From Stictocephala bisonia (lineage: Eukaryota > Arthropoda > Insecta > Hemiptera > Membracidae), in assembly GCA_035578905.1 (NCBI GenBank), contig JAQJVL010000288.1:868001-932000 (forward strand): 64,000 nucleotides of DNA. The letters are read 5' to 3'. Of the stretch, positions 1 through 12,988 are shown piece after piece. The notes beneath the pieces are model-generated. The model was not told the origin of the DNA, ran no database searches, and worked only from the letters and a program-made list of their open reading frames with translations. Position numbers and translations under genes: made by a program. How positions within the stretch are numbered: the stretch's first letter is position 1; every line of letters begins with the position of its first letter.

Positions 1-150
1 GGGACCTACAGCTTTACGTGGAATCTGAACCACAAAGTAAGTGTTGGTGATACTCAGTTCTCTTTCTTACACAATATCTGAATCTTGACTACCATCCAAC
101 ATAGGCACCCCAGACTTATCTAGTTGTGTTCACGTCGATGGCAACTATTG
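1..150 (-). mobile_element. SINE-like element, partial (family C)
   Basis: Matches the copy at 39216-39400 over words such as gacctacagctttacgtgga, accacaaagt and ccccagacttatctag. The reverse complement corresponds to the head part of the elements at 14010-14260 and 27740-28080. The left end is cut by the window edge. Confidence 0.6.
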
Positions 151-385
151 AATATATATCAATATTCAAATTGATATATTGTTATATAGTTAATTTTAGA
201 GCTCATGTTTATAAATGAATACAAAAGAGCACTTTCTTCAACTTATATGACTATTTAATCAACGATGGCCGCACCACTCTTCACCACTACCAAACTGCCA
301 CCCACACACACCACTTTCCTCCAACTTCCCCCAGTGCCGATCCAACATGTAGGGTTTCAACAGCCAGAGTGACGTGTCTTAAAGC

Positions 386-589
386 TTGTTGGCTGCTGTG
401 AAAGAATCCCATGAATTCCATGAACTCTACGAATCAAGTAACTGTCATGACCCCAACACAACACCTGATTGTCAATCTGCAGTTTTGGCAAACCGGGACA
501 TGGTGGTGAAGTTCTGGAGAGAAATTACAAATAAGAAATGTCTGTTTGTAGAGGAGGAAATTGATAGTTTGGTGGGGCAATCTCAATAA
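386..589 (+). CDS. Possible terminal exon or fragment of an unidentified protein
   Basis: An open frame of 67 codons ends in TAA at 587-589. Its composition is protein-like (acidic and polar, KESHEFHELYESSNC early, FWREITNKKCLFVEEEIDS late), unlike the AT-rich junk frames elsewhere. There is no in-frame ATG at the start, and a stop lies just upstream at 380-382, so it would have to be entered by splicing near 384 (weak acceptor) or be a relic of a transposable element. I do not recognise the family. Neighbours are a SINE on the minus strand (648-800) and a repeat remnant (1-150). Confidence 0.25.
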   Translation: MLAAVKESHEFHELYESSNCHDPNTTPDCQSAVLANRDMVVKFWREITNKKCLFVEEEIDSLVGQSQ

Positions 590-647
590 AGGGAAAAATC
601 TATAGAAAAACTGAGAACAGCAAACCTTTCTTTTTTCCTTTCTTTTT

Positions 648-800
648 TTATATTCACTCGCCAGCTCCTATGGGCCTGCAGGCCTATGTGTAAACTTGGT
701 ACTCAATGAGTGAAGTACCAACTGTTGGCTCAGTGGATATTTGAACCTTGGACCTTGTAGTCCGAAGCCTTAGGCACTGATTAACCACGCCGGCAATAAA
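648..800 (-). mobile_element. tRNA-derived SINE (family A)
   Basis: Read on the minus strand it starts TGGTTAATCAGTGCC (A-box-like), continues to CCAAGGTTCAAAT (B box), then GTACTTCACTCATTGAGT and a tail AGGCCTGCAGGCCCATAGG. The same order of words is found at 15921-16070 on the plus strand, so this is a dispersed pol III type retroposon and not a tRNA gene; no clean cloverleaf can be drawn. Confidence 0.7.
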
Positions 801-1558
801 TATATTGATATTTTATTTTAATATTACAAATATTTTTTTTTAGGAAGAAGTAAAAATCTTAACTAATTAACCCTTTATAGATCATGTCAAATTTGGAAAT
901 TTTCAGTTAATACATGATGGTCAAAATATTAGCCACCATAGAAATCACTGTGTGCACACCTGTATTTTGGTATAGTTTCATTTAACGCTCAGTGGCTAAT
1001 ATTTTAGCAAACGACAATAAAGTTCAATATTGCATGACATGTAGAGCTAAAATATGCTTTCTTGATGTTAACTGACTCAGTTGATGTTAGGGAAGTTAAA
1101 TTTGTGGCCTCTGTGCATTGATTGCCGACATGTCATTTTCAGAACTTGTTGAGTTTGTTTGCTGTAACATGTTTTATGCCCTGAAAGGTAAGGTTATATT
1201 AAAAAATTATTATGTTAAGTTAAATTAATAGAATATATAGTCAACATTTTAAACAGTTTAAGCAACTACTATTTGTATTATTCTATTTATACTAAATTAT
1301 GTTTGTTTTCTAAAGTTCTAACCTAACAAACATGAGATAGTTTGATATTTTTAAAAAATATGTATACTGCCTGCAAAAAAAATAACAGACTTTTTTCAAT
1401 ATAGTTAATTATCAGCTGTGCATAACCTCGTCTCATAACATGTTCCGGCTTGCAAGTTATAGCATGTAAAGTCATACTTTAATCCAACTGGTGGCATATG
1501 ACTTTTTGCAATATTTGTTATATGTTGAAGATGGCGCTGTATTGGTTTTTTTTTGTAT
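801..1558. other. AT-rich DNA, nothing recognised
   Basis: No ORF with coding character, no splice pair and no repeat I could match elsewhere in the window. GTATAGTTTCATTTAACGC and similar words look like decayed repeat DNA. Confidence 0.5.
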
Positions 1559-1712
1559 ATAATTGTTAAAAATAACACAATTTAAAACCAATATTTAAAA
1601 CTTTATTAGTGAGGCCTCACTAATAAAGCCCTCGCTAATAAAAAAAATATCGAAAGGCCTCCTAATAAAGTTTTAAATATTGGTTTTAAATTGTGTTATT
1701 TTTAACAATTAT
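1559..1712. mobile_element. Foldback MITE, about 154 bp
   Basis: The two ends are inverted repeats of about 50 bp: ataattgttaaaaataacac at the left and gtgttatttttaacaattat at the right, both continuing through ttttaaa/ccaatatttaaaactttatta. The centre holds smaller nested palindromes (gaggcctc). Flanks are TA-rich, consistent with a TA target, but the exact duplication cannot be fixed. Confidence 0.75.
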
Positions 1713-3080
1713 AATATTTGTTATGGTTTTGAAGATAATGGTATTTGTACTAATTAATTAATCATATTATGTGTCTAAATTCATAAGCCTTGAACTAGAG
1801 GCTAATTTATTTTGCTAATTTTTGCATGTTTTCAGTATGGACAGTGCTTATGACTCTGATGGGAAAAATCCCAGAAAGCGGATGAAGACAAAATTTTATT
1901 TGATGTTAATTTTAAGTAAAGGTGGTTTTATTTGGTTAGTTACATATATTATACACATTATAATTAGTATCTTATTAATTAGTCATATTTGTATTAGATA
2001 TAAAAGCCTTAATTCAATTATATTGCAATTCCGTTCATTCTTAATGCAATTAGTTATTATAATTATTTTACATAACTTTATATTTTATATAATTTTAGAT
2101 TTTACTTGAGAAGCCAATTTATATTTTTGAACTAGGTATAAGATACTGTTACCATCGGTTATATTACATTAATTGGAAGTAATTATAATACATTTAAAGT
2201 TATATTTCATCTTTATTTCAGAGTTTTATTGTCTTTTCCTAAATGGCTAATATATTAGCCACTGAAAAGTAAAGATTTGTTATTTGACCAAATAAATGCA
2301 TGGTGGTCAACATTATAGCCTTCCCCTAGGACTCGTAAAAATCAGTTTAAAAATATTTTATTTGTATTTTAGGACTCTAAAAATTGGTAAGATTCTCTAG
2401 TAATAGGATTTTTTTTAACTTAAAAAAACGGTAGTGTGCACAGAGTTAACTCCTTGCGTTAACTGAAACTGAACACAAACTAGGTGTGCATATAGAGATC
2501 TAGCAGTTTATAGGCTAAAAATTTGGCCTATAAAGGGTTAATAATAAAAATACATGAGTGGGCTCACAAGATCTTGTGTACTGGATGGTGTTTTTTGCTT
2601 AGATACCAGTGTAGTGTAGTGGTTGGGATACCAGGTTCCGACTGAGCATTTGTTACCAGAGGTAGTTGCTTCTTAACTGGTTCAGATGCTAGGTCAAACC
2701 AAGGGACTTGGCAAATTTTTTCAACCGATATTTCGAATGGTGCCCGTTGTGCTACTTCTTCTACTATGTTACATTACAACTTTTTTCATTCTCCATTTTC
2801 AACTGTCCTCTCAATCATTATATATTTAATTTAAAATATTTTAACTATGTTACAAAAATGAAGGGAACCGTAAGAATAAAGAAACATTAGAAGAAGAAAT
2901 ATCTGAAAAAGGCAGACTGGAACCTTTAGAAAAAGAAGTTGTACAAATCATCTATATGAGAGAAACTAATTGAAGATGCAAAAAAAGTGCACTGAAGTAA
3001 ATGAAAAAGTGTTAATTGAAATGAAATTGAAAAAGAGATATTTTATTAAAAAAGGTTTGGGGGTATAATAAGAGCACCTG
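1713..3080. other. AT-rich DNA with decayed repeats
   Basis: Contains short frames of low-complexity composition (1822-2109 is Ile/Leu-rich and AT-driven) that I do not call genes. At 2609-2720 a stretch with TAGTGTAGTGGTTGGG (A-box-like) and GGTTCAGATGC words resembles a SINE head, too short to assign. Confidence 0.4.
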
Positions 3081-6000
3081 GGAAAATAAAAACATAAGTA
3101 ACAATCTACAGTACTTCTATGATCCATCAGTTTGCCACCATCTCTAGATTGATTGTCTGAAAATAAAAACATAAGTAACAATCTACAGTACTTCTATGAT
3201 CCATCAGTTTGCCACCATCTCTAGATTGATTGTCTGAAAATAAAAACATAAGTAAAAATCTACAGTACTTCTATGATCCATCAGTTTGCCACCATCTCTA
3301 GATTGACTGTCTGAAAATAAAAACATAAGTAACAATCTACAGTACTTCTATGATCCATCAGTTTGCCACCATCTCTAGATTGATTGTCTGAAAATAAAAA
3401 CATAAGTAAAAATCTACAGTACTTCTATGATCCATCAGTTTGCCACCATCTCTAGATTGACTGTCTGAAAATAAAAACATAAGTAACAATCTACAGTACT
3501 TCTATGATCCATCAGTTTGCCACCATCTCTAGATTGACTGTCTGAAAATAAAAACATAAGTAACAATCTACAGTACTTCTATGATCCATCAGTTTGCCAC
3601 CATCTCTAGATTGATTGTCTGAAAATAAAAACATAAGTAACAATCTACAGTACTTCTATGATCCATCAGTTTGCCACCATCTCTAGATTGATTGTCTGAA
3701 AATAAAAACATAAGTAACAATCTACAGTACTTCTATGATCCATCAGTTTGCCACCATCTCTAGATTGATTGTCTGAAAATAAAAACATAAGTAACAATCT
3801 ACAGTACTTCTATGATCCATCAGTTTGCCACCATCTCTAGATTGATTGTCTGAAAATAAAAACATAAGTAACAATCTACAGTACTTCTATGATCCATCAG
3901 TTTGCCACCATCTCTAGATTGATTGTCTGAAAATAAAAACATAAGTAACAATCTACAGTACTTCTATGATCCATCAGTTTGCCACCATCTCTAGATTGAT
4001 TGTCTGAAAATAAAAACATAAGTAACAATCTACAGTACTTCTATGATCCATCAGTTTGCCACCATCTCTAGATTGATTGTCTGAAAATAAAAACATAAGT
4101 AACAATCTACAGTACTTCTATGATCCATCAGTTTGCCACCATCTCTAGATTGATTGTCTGAAAATAAAAACATAAGTAACAATCTACAGTACTTCTATGA
4201 TCCATCAGTTTGCCACCATCTCTAGATTGATTGTCTGAAAATAAAAACATAAGTAACAATCTACAGTACTTCTATGATCCATCAGTTTGCCACCATCTCT
4301 AGATTGATTGTCTGAAAATAAAAACATAAGTAACAATCTACAGTACTTCTATGATCCATCAGTTTGCCACCATCTCTAGATTGATTGTCTGAAAATAAAA
4401 ACATAAGTAACAATCTACAGTACTTCTATGATCCATCAGTTTGCCACCATCTCTAGATTGATTGTCTGAAAATAAAAACATAAGTAACAATCTACAGTAC
4501 TTCTATGATCCATCAGTTTGCCACCATCTCTAGATTGATTGTCTGAAAATAAAAACATAAGTAACAATCTACAGTACTTCTATGATCCATCAGTTTGCCA
4601 CCATCTCTAGATTGATTGTCTGAAAATAAAAACATAAGTAACAATCTACAGTACTTCTATGATCCATCAGTTTGCCACCATCTCTAGATTGATTGTCTGA
4701 AAATAAAAACATAAGTAACAATCTACAGTACTTCTATGATCCATCAGTTTGCCACCATCTCTAGATTGATTGTCTGAAAATAAAAACATAAGTAACAATC
4801 TACAGTACTTCTATGATCCATCAGTTTGCCACCATCTCTAGATTGATTGTCTGAAAATAAAAACATAAGTAACAATCTACAGTACTTCTATGATCCATCA
4901 GTTTGCCACCATCTCTAGATTGATTGTCTGAAAATAAAAACATAAGTAACAATCTACAGTACTTCTATGATCCATCAGTTTGCCACCATCTCTAGATTGA
5001 TTGTCTGAAAATAAAAACATAAGTAACAATCTACAGTACTTCTATGATCCATCAGTTTGCCACCATCTCTAGATTGATTGTCTGAAAATAAAAACATAAG
5101 TAACAATCTACAGTACTTCTATGATCCATCAGTTTGCCACCATCTCTAGATTGATTGTCTGAAAATAAAAACATAAGTAACAATCTACAGTACTTCTATG
5201 ATCCATCAGTTTGCCACCATCTCTAGATTGATTGTCTGAAAATAAAAACATAAGTAACAATCTACAGTACTTCTATGATCCATCAGTTTGCCACCATCTC
5301 TAGATTGATTGTCTGAAAATAAAAACATAAGTAACAATCTACAGTACTTCTATGATCCATCAGTTTGCCACCATCTCTAGATTGATTGTCTGAAAATAAA
5401 AACATAAGTAACAATCTACAGTACTTCTATGATCCATCAGTTTGCCACCATCTCTAGATTGATTGTCTGAAAATAAAAACATAAGTAACAATCTACAGTA
5501 CTTCTATGATCCATCAGTTTGCCACCATCTCTAGATTGATTGTCTGAAAATAAAAACATAAGTAACAATCTACAGTACTTCTATGATCCATCAGTTTGCC
5601 ACCATCTCTAGATTGATTGTCTGAAAATAAAAACATAAGTAACAATCTACAGTACTTCTATGATCCATCAGTTTGCCACCATCTCTAGATTGATTGTCTG
5701 AAAATAAAAACATAAGTAACAATCTACAGTACTTCTATGATCCATCAGTTTGCCACCATCTCTAGATTGATTGTCTGAAAATAAAAACATAAGTAACAAT
5801 CTACAGTACTTCTATGATCCATCAGTTTGCCACCGTCTCTAGATTGATTGTCTGAAAATAAAAACATAAGTAACAATCTACAGTACTTCTATGATCCATC
5901 AGTTTGCCACCATCTCTAGATTGATTGTCTGAAAATAAAAACATAAGTAACAATCTACAGTACTTCTATGATCCATCAGTTTGCCACCATCTCTAGATTG

Positions 6001-7630
6001 ATTGTCTGAAAATAAAAACATAAGTAACAATCTACAGTACTTCTATGATCCATCAGTTTGCCACCATCTCTAGATTGATTGTCTGAAAATAAAAACATAA
6101 GTAACAATCTACAGTACTTCTATGATCCATCAGTTTGCCACCATCTCTAGATTGATTGTCTGAAAATAAAAACATAAGTAACAATCTACAGTACTTCTAT
6201 GATCCATCAGTTTGCCACCATCTCTAGATTGATTGTCTGAAAATAAAAACATAAGTAACAATCTACAGTACTTCTATGATCCATCAGTTTGCCACCATCT
6301 CTAGATTGATTGTCTGAAAATAAAAACATAAGTAACAATCTACAGTACTTCTATGATCCATCAGTTTGCCACCATCTCTAGATTGATTGTCTGAAAATAA
6401 AAACATAAGTAACAATCTACAGTACTTCTATGATCCATCAGTTTGCCACCATCTCTAGATTGATTGTCTGAAAATAAAAACATAAGTAACAATCTACAGT
6501 ACTTCTATGATCCATCAGTTTGCCACCATCTCTAGATTGATTGTCTGAAAATAAAAACATAAGTAACAATCTACAGTACTTCTATGATCCATCAGTTTGC
6601 CACCATCTCTAGATTGATTGTCTGAAAATAAAAACATAAGTAACAATCTACAGTACTTCTATGATCCATCAGTTTGCCACCATCTCTAGATTGATTGTCT
6701 GAAAATAAAAACATAAGTAACAATCTACAGTACTTCTATGATCCATCAGTTTGCCACCATCTCTAGATTGATTGTCTGAAAATAAAAACATAAGTAACAA
6801 TCTACAGTACTTCTATGATCCATCAGTTTGCCACCATCTCTAGATTGATTGTCTGAAAATAAAAACATAAGTAACAATCTACAGTACTTCTATGATCCAT
6901 CAGTTTGCCACCATCTCTAGATTGATTGTCTGAAAATAAAAACATAAGTAACAATCTACAGTACTTCTATGATCCATCAGTTTGCCACCATCTCTAGATT
7001 GATTGTCTGAAAATAAAAACATAAGTAACAATCTACAGTACTTCTATGATCCATCAGTTTGCCACCATCTCTAGATTGATTGTCTGAAAATAAAAACATA
7101 AGTAACAATCTACAGTACTTCTATGATCCATCAGTTTGCCACCATCTCTAGATTGATTGTCTGAAAATAAAAACATAAGTAACAATCTACAGTACTTCTA
7201 TGATCCATCAGTTTGCCACCATCTCTAGATTGATTGTCTGAAAATAAAAACATAAGTAACAATCTACAGTACTTCTATGATCCATCAGTTTGCCACCATC
7301 TCTAGATTGATTGTCTGAAAATAAAAACATAAGTAACAATCTACAGTACTTCTATGATCCATCAGTTTGCCACCATCTCTAGATTGATTGTCTGAAAATA
7401 AAAACATAAGTAACAATCTACAGTACTTCTATGATCCATCAGTTTGCCACCATCTCTAGATTGATTGTCTGAAAATAAAAACATAAGTAACAATCTACAG
7501 TACTTCTATGATCCATCAGTTTGCCACCATCTCTAGATTGATTGTCTGAAAATAAAAACATAAGTAACAATCTACAGTACTTCTATGATCCATCAGTTTG
7601 CCACCATCTCTAGATTGATTGTCTGAAAAT
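3081..7630. repeat. 77-bp satellite array, about 59 copies
   Basis: Units begin with gaaaataaaaacataagtaa and repeat every 77 bases with almost no variation. Variants (agtaaaaatc, gattgactg) are confined to the first six or so units, and a single cacc(g)tctc change sits near 5834. The array starts and ends at the same word (gaaaat), giving about 59.1 periods. As 77 is not a multiple of 3 and every frame has stops, it is non-coding. Read on the minus strand each unit holds tttttattttcag followed by a purine-rich stretch, a good splice-acceptor look-alike. Such uniformity points to recent expansion or homogenisation; the true copy number may differ from the assembly. Confidence 0.97.
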
Positions 7631-9248
7631 CTGTTGATGTCACATGACAACTTCCTCTCTAGGGGTGCTCACTCATAGGGAGAATGACAAGCGTGGCCTA
7701 AAAAAGATTTTTAAGATGGATATTCACAGTGACTTTTTTAGTTTTTGGTGGAAGGGGGGTGTTATCAAACTGTTTGAGGGAACAGAATCCATTCCAAACA
7801 ATAATTTTATGAACGTCATTAGGTTATTCCCAGACTTCTTGCAATGCTAACATCATGTAGATAAGTAAGGGATCTCACGCACAATTGGCTTTCACGTTCC
7901 TTTAGCGAACAAGTTATAGTAACAACACATATCTGCACATCTCCTTGAGTTGATTTAAAAAATAGTAATCGTGAGCAGTGAAAAAGATAAGCAAGTCCAA
8001 GCAAAGTATATGATGAAGGCAGTGGGCATGAAAAAACAAAATGAAAGTCAACGTTTCGTAAAACCCTAAACATACCCAGCCAACACAGCTCTCTGCATTT
8101 CCTAATTAAATGTAATAAACAGAATTCTACTATCTTGTTACCATGCAGAACTTGTAGCTCTGCAGAAAGATCAATGAGCAGATTATAAATAATAAAGAGA
8201 CGTTTAAGATCCATGGCTATCTAACATAATGATTATATCTTCACTAAAGGACATTTTACAAAAAAATCAAGAAGAGTGATATAATTGACATTTCTGGGAA
8301 CACAGCCACTAACAGGAAACATTTATTATATACATGTGTACATAATAACTTACAGATACCGTCTTCTGTCTCCAAGTTTTGAATATTTTCAGTAAAAACA
8401 TTTTTTTTACTGAACCGTATATCTTAACTAAAAGTATTAAAAAAAGAAAAATGGTGTAGCTAACAGCTTCACAAACTCCACAGTGTGAAGGAGGGTGCAG
8501 GTCAAAAAAGGTGAATATATGAGAACGATATACAATTTTGCAAACTGCTCCAAACTATTAACATATCGTATATTTACTTGAATATACTGTAAATAGTATT
8601 TTGAAGACAACTATGTTTTGTTCAGTAAAGTTCTTAGAATCTTGAAGATTTTTTCAAATAATAATGATAACGACAGCTTTTAACATATTTTGTTTCATAT
8701 AGAAATATATTAATACAGTCAAAAAGTAAATAACATATGTATGAATATAAAGTAGATTGGTGATTAGGATTGTAAATTTTTTAAATAAAATATATAAATA
8801 TCTAATGTAAATAAATAAATGAAAACAATTTAAAATACCAAAATTATTGGTATATATAATATACAAAACAGTAAAACTAGTAGTTTTGTATAATAGCAAT
8901 CAATTATGATTAGTTTAATGTAATCATATTTGTATATACCATTTTACAACTCGGTGCAATTCTTTTCGTTTGTATTTTAGCTGAATAGTATTTCAACCAT
9001 CCGAGGAGTTAGTTCATGATACGATAAGAATGATAGTTTTAAACAGTTTCAGAAATAAGATTATATTTCATAAACACATCGAATTGTGTAAAGAAATGTC
9101 CTCATTCTTCTTATCCATATTTCCTTTATTTAAAAAATCAGATTCTATTTTTTGCTAATCTCACGGCATCAGTATAGCTGTAAAACTGTGTCTACTCATA
9201 GTGTACTAATGAACTAAACGAGTGTTCATATTATTAAAATAATATATA
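7631..9248. other. AT-rich DNA without a supported gene
   Basis: A minus-strand frame of 131 codons (7819-8214) is the longest non-repeat frame in the window, but it has no recognisable motif, uses AT-driven codons and lacks neighbours. It is treated as chance. The rest is low-complexity. Confidence 0.4.
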
Positions 9249-9632
9249 CAGGGTTGGGCAAAATCCTGGAATGTATTTATTCATTTAAAACTAATGAAAG
9301 AAATGTAATGACAATTTGCAGTTATGTAAATGTTCCTATACCAAACATCTAGACATGTTTTATTTGTTTTTTTTATATCCAGGTAATGGCTTGTGAAGGA
9401 AGTCTTAAAAATTTAAAATGAGGTACAACTTGAGATATGCTTACATTTAACACTTTTAAAACTTCCTTCATGGGCTTAACTAATTGATTTTATCTGGCTA
9501 TGCGAAAAACAAGTAAAATATGTATATATGTTTGGTATAGGGACATGTAAATAACTAGAAAGTTTCATTACATATTATTTCAATAGTTTTAAAATTAATA
9601 AATATGTTCTAGACTTTTGCCCAACCCTTTAT
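9249..9632. mobile_element. Tc1/mariner-type MITE, about 384 bp
   Basis: Terminal inverted repeats cagggttgggcaaaa (left) and cttttgcccaaccctt (right), flanked by TATA on both sides as expected for a TA target. The inner arms remain partly complementary (accaaacatctagacatg against catgt..ttggtat). There is no transposase frame, so the element is non-autonomous. Confidence 0.75.
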
Positions 9633-10124
9633 ATATCAACACCTGAAAGCTGACACTCTGAGGAACACTGAACACTCCTGCACGATTCAAAATTTTGGAG
9701 TTTGAACAAACACAGCACAATAACCACTGGGTGTAAGAAAATAAAATAACATTAAAAAATCCTCGCGTATTCCTACATTAACCTTTCTAGGTTTAACATT
9801 CATTTGTATCATGTCTTAATTTTTCTAATCTTGTTTAAGCACTAAAACTACTACTGTTTCACAGCTTTGGATTGTTTTGTGACATTTAAAAAAAAATCGC
9901 CAAATGAAAACGACTTATCAGATATGCATGAACGTTTATTTATATAATAGATACATCACTTAATTGATAAGAACTCTTTTTTACATCAGCAAAAAAATTC
10001 TGAAACTGTAAATTTGTTGTCAGTTAATGTATATAAAATATATAAAAGTTCCATGTATTTAGTTCCATGTAGATTTTATTTGACAATTTTTTTAATGTCA
10101 TAAACAACCCAAAAGTGTGAAATG

Positions 10125-10320
10125 TATTTATTTATTTATTCATAAGACGCTGATCGTCAAGATATGGGTGAATATGGATTTCGAATGAGTGTAGATGAGC
10201 GAATGTAGTCATTGTTACAAACTAAGGCCGACTATTCCTTAGAAAGTGTCATTAATTAATAGCCCAATGACAAATGAACAGCCCGTGGTTATCAGCTGAT
10301 CCTTCTACACAAACAAAGAT
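10125..10320 (-). mobile_element. SINE (family B), 5'-truncated
   Basis: The reverse complement matches the fuller copy at 30800-31075: AGCTGATAACCAC, GACACTTTCTAAGGAATAGTCGG, TTAGTTTGTAACAATGACTAC and a TGACGATCAGCG 3' end followed by an AATA-type tail. The tRNA-like head is missing here. Confidence 0.75.
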
Positions 10321-10580
10321 TAAGAAACATTAACGGGTGATGCAAATTTTAATTCTAAATAGGTTAGCGTATGAATAATATAAGGAACAATTTAACGTTT
10401 TTTTACACCCATTGCGGTTATTGTGCAGTGTTTGTTCAAACTCGGATATGCATAGTATTAAATCGCACAGTAGGCTGAATCCATCTGTGGTGGTGGCGGC
10501 GGCAGCGCTGCTCTGCAAGTTTAAGTAACAAACATCGTACGAGCGGCAGCGGTAATACCTCGACGGCGAAAACTACCCTG

Positions 10581-10965
10581 TGGATATTTTTCCAGGGGCT
10601 ACTTTTCCATCACGTACACAGCCGGCCGGGGGATGGGGGTACTTTCCAAATGCTATAAATCCGATCAAAACTCACCGTATTTGATTATAAATTTATATTA
10701 GACTATATCATAACCTTTAGCGAGTTTACTATATCGGTCGCGGGGGGGTACTTTTCCAGTTTTGTACACCAGTTTCGTCAGCTGTCCAAGTAACGTTTTT
10801 GTGACGTCAAAGTGACGTAGGCAGTTGCTAGGGGGGGGTACTTTTCCAGTCGCGTACACCAGTTTCGTCAGCTATCATCCAAGTAACGTTTTTGTGACGT
10901 CAAAGTGACGTAGGCAGTTGCTGGGGGGGGGGGGTACTTTTCCAGGGAGTACTTTTCCGCTACTC
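10581..10965 (+). repeat. G-rich/CRE-containing dispersed repeat, copy 1
   Basis: Begins ggatatttttccaggggc and ends in tacttttccgctac. Inside, a ~100-bp unit (tacttttccagt..gtacaccagtttcgtcagct, aagtaacgtttttgtgacgtcaaagtgacgtaggcagttgct, poly-G) is repeated twice. A second copy is at 27259-27570. The unit holds a full CRE palindrome TGACGTCA plus a half site. Confidence 0.8.
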
Positions 10966-11418
10966 CAACAAATGAGCTCACACTTTAATGTAGCGTGCGA
11001 CCCACTACACATTATGTACTTCTATTTTTCTTTGTTTTGATGGTCATGTATTTTCATTTTTGTTTTTAAAACAAAAATATGCAAATCAAGTAATATCGCA
11101 AGCCAACTTGAAGTTAAAGTTAGAATTTGCTTTTGTGTCTTATAGGAGAATTATTTTATAAATAAATATACACGTTTTAATTCTAAGCTGAGTGTTATGA
11201 AATTTGATTAACAATAATAAATCATGTACGGCACTTTAAATAAATATTTGAATCGTAGCCAGGCGCAAGGCGGGTGTTTCAATGAACCTTTTTTAATGCA
11301 CCAACGTTGCACGGTGGACGTGGATTTGGAAATAACCAATGTATAACTATAACATCTGATTATTATTTGAACTGTCTGTCGACCGCAGTATAAAACACCG
11401 TGTGTCGACTATGGTTAA

Positions 11419-11422
<4 letters not shown>

Positions 11423-11493
<71 letters not shown>
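11423..11493. repeat. (AT)n microsatellite
   Basis: About 70 bases of uninterrupted AT dinucleotides. Confidence 0.98.
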
Positions 11494-11498
<5 letters not shown>

Positions 11499-12321
11499 AT
11501 AGTTGTGTGCATTTTCATAATACTATATTTGCCTTTCTGATTTTCCTCTAAATATTAACTGTTATTATATAAAACGCAGCAATTGACAGAATACTGGTTT
11601 CAAGTTGATGTTGTTTTTTAAACATTTTTGAACTTATTATCATATACTGTTTATTATTTCATACAAAATTTAAAAAAATCATAGCATATAATCCCAATAA
11701 ATGATTGACAAAATGGCTGATTTTCTAATCCTTGTTTTAAATAATATGCAAATTGTACATATTAAATTGGTAGGTAAAGAGTCAGTTGTAGTCCCTGTGT
11801 TTGTCCTGTTAAATTTAAATGTTGTTTTTGTTTTAAACACTTAATTTAACATTTTGTTTGTTAAGTGTATACACGTGTTATAGTTAAATGTTTACCATGC
11901 CATTTATAAGATTCTAAAAACAACCTTTAATAACACATCTAATATGTACTGGAATAATCATGCCTTTCAAAGACACAAATAAACAAATGTTTATTCTAAT
12001 GACAAACAACATTAAAAATAATAATAATACTTTATGGTACTAATTTATAACATTTAATACAAAGCGTTGGAAGCATTGCTACGTCAATTAATTATCTAGT
12101 GAATTAGAGGAGAATCTCACGTGACCGTAATAGAAAGAGACGGAGAGAGGGACTTGGTCAAGGTCACGGGGGTTATATCAGCTGATGGCTGAATCATGTC
12201 GTCTACATGACCTTGAGGTCGTATCTTCAGAATCATAATGACCTTGAGGACTTTGACGGGAACATGTGAAAGGACTGACAATGTGCTAGCCCTTTCAATG
12301 CATAGCAGTGACAAAAATAAT

Positions 12322-12595
12322 TATTCGACACCAAAGATTCTATAACTCGACACCCCTTCAGCACAATATTGGATGCGATCTCTGTTTTTTTCTTCTCTGT
12401 GGTGATAGTTAGAGAAGATGGTCGTGTGGTGAGAGTGCGAGGGCCCTCCAGGAAGTTCGGCGTTGTTGTAGGAGTGCAAAGTTAGGACGGCTTTCGTATA
12501 ATCCAAGTGAGCTACAACACAGAGAAAAAAGAAACAGAGTTCGCATCCAATAGTACGCTAAATTTGTGTCGAGTAGTTATTTCTTTGGTTTGTCA
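12322..12595. mobile_element. Foldback element with two nested pairs of inverted arms
   Basis: Outer arms ttattcgacaccaaagat / tttctttggtttgtc with ctcgacac / gtgtcgag. Inner arms tggatgcgatctctgttt / aaacagagttcgcatcca. The inner arm words recur at 31715-31750 and 42985-43260, so this is a dispersed family. No ORF of a transposase is present. Confidence 0.65.
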
Positions 12596-12908
12596 CGCGA
12601 TGGCATGCCCAGCAAAGGTGAACTTATAACTACCTTTTCCTAAAGGTCAGTCCCTCCCTAATTTTCCCCAAATTCTCAAGGATAAACTTAATAATAATTA
12701 TTACAGATGTAACTAACTGTAATTTATTAATAATTGCCAGTGAGGTGATCGCTGTGGTCATATGAAAGCGACCTTTGTTTCTTTTTTCTTTGTGGATATA
12801 ATGACACTCGCAGTCCAGTTAGAACTGTCGCAGTAGTGATATACCGAAAAACTCTCCTAACAAATGTCTCTCTAGATAAAACGTTAAATTATATACTATC
12901 AACTACCA

Positions 12909-12988
12909 ATGCCAATCATTTCGTCGATTTGAAAAAATGAAGAGATCATCCATCTCTTAGTTTTCAAATCGACGAAATTATTGGCATA
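12909..12988. mobile_element. Short palindromic element, about 80 bp
   Basis: Inverted arms tgccaatcatttcgtcgatt and aatcgacgaaattattggca with a smaller hairpin (aagagat/atctctt) at the centre. Probably a deleted MITE. Confidence 0.6.

Noticed and set aside
3081..7630. CRISPR array
   Set aside because: Regular 77-bp repeats, but there are no unique spacers and the host is an animal; this is a satellite.
7819..8214. 131-codon minus-strand frame
   Set aside because: The longest non-repeat frame, but it has no motif, splice context or neighbour support, and its codons follow local base composition. Probably chance.
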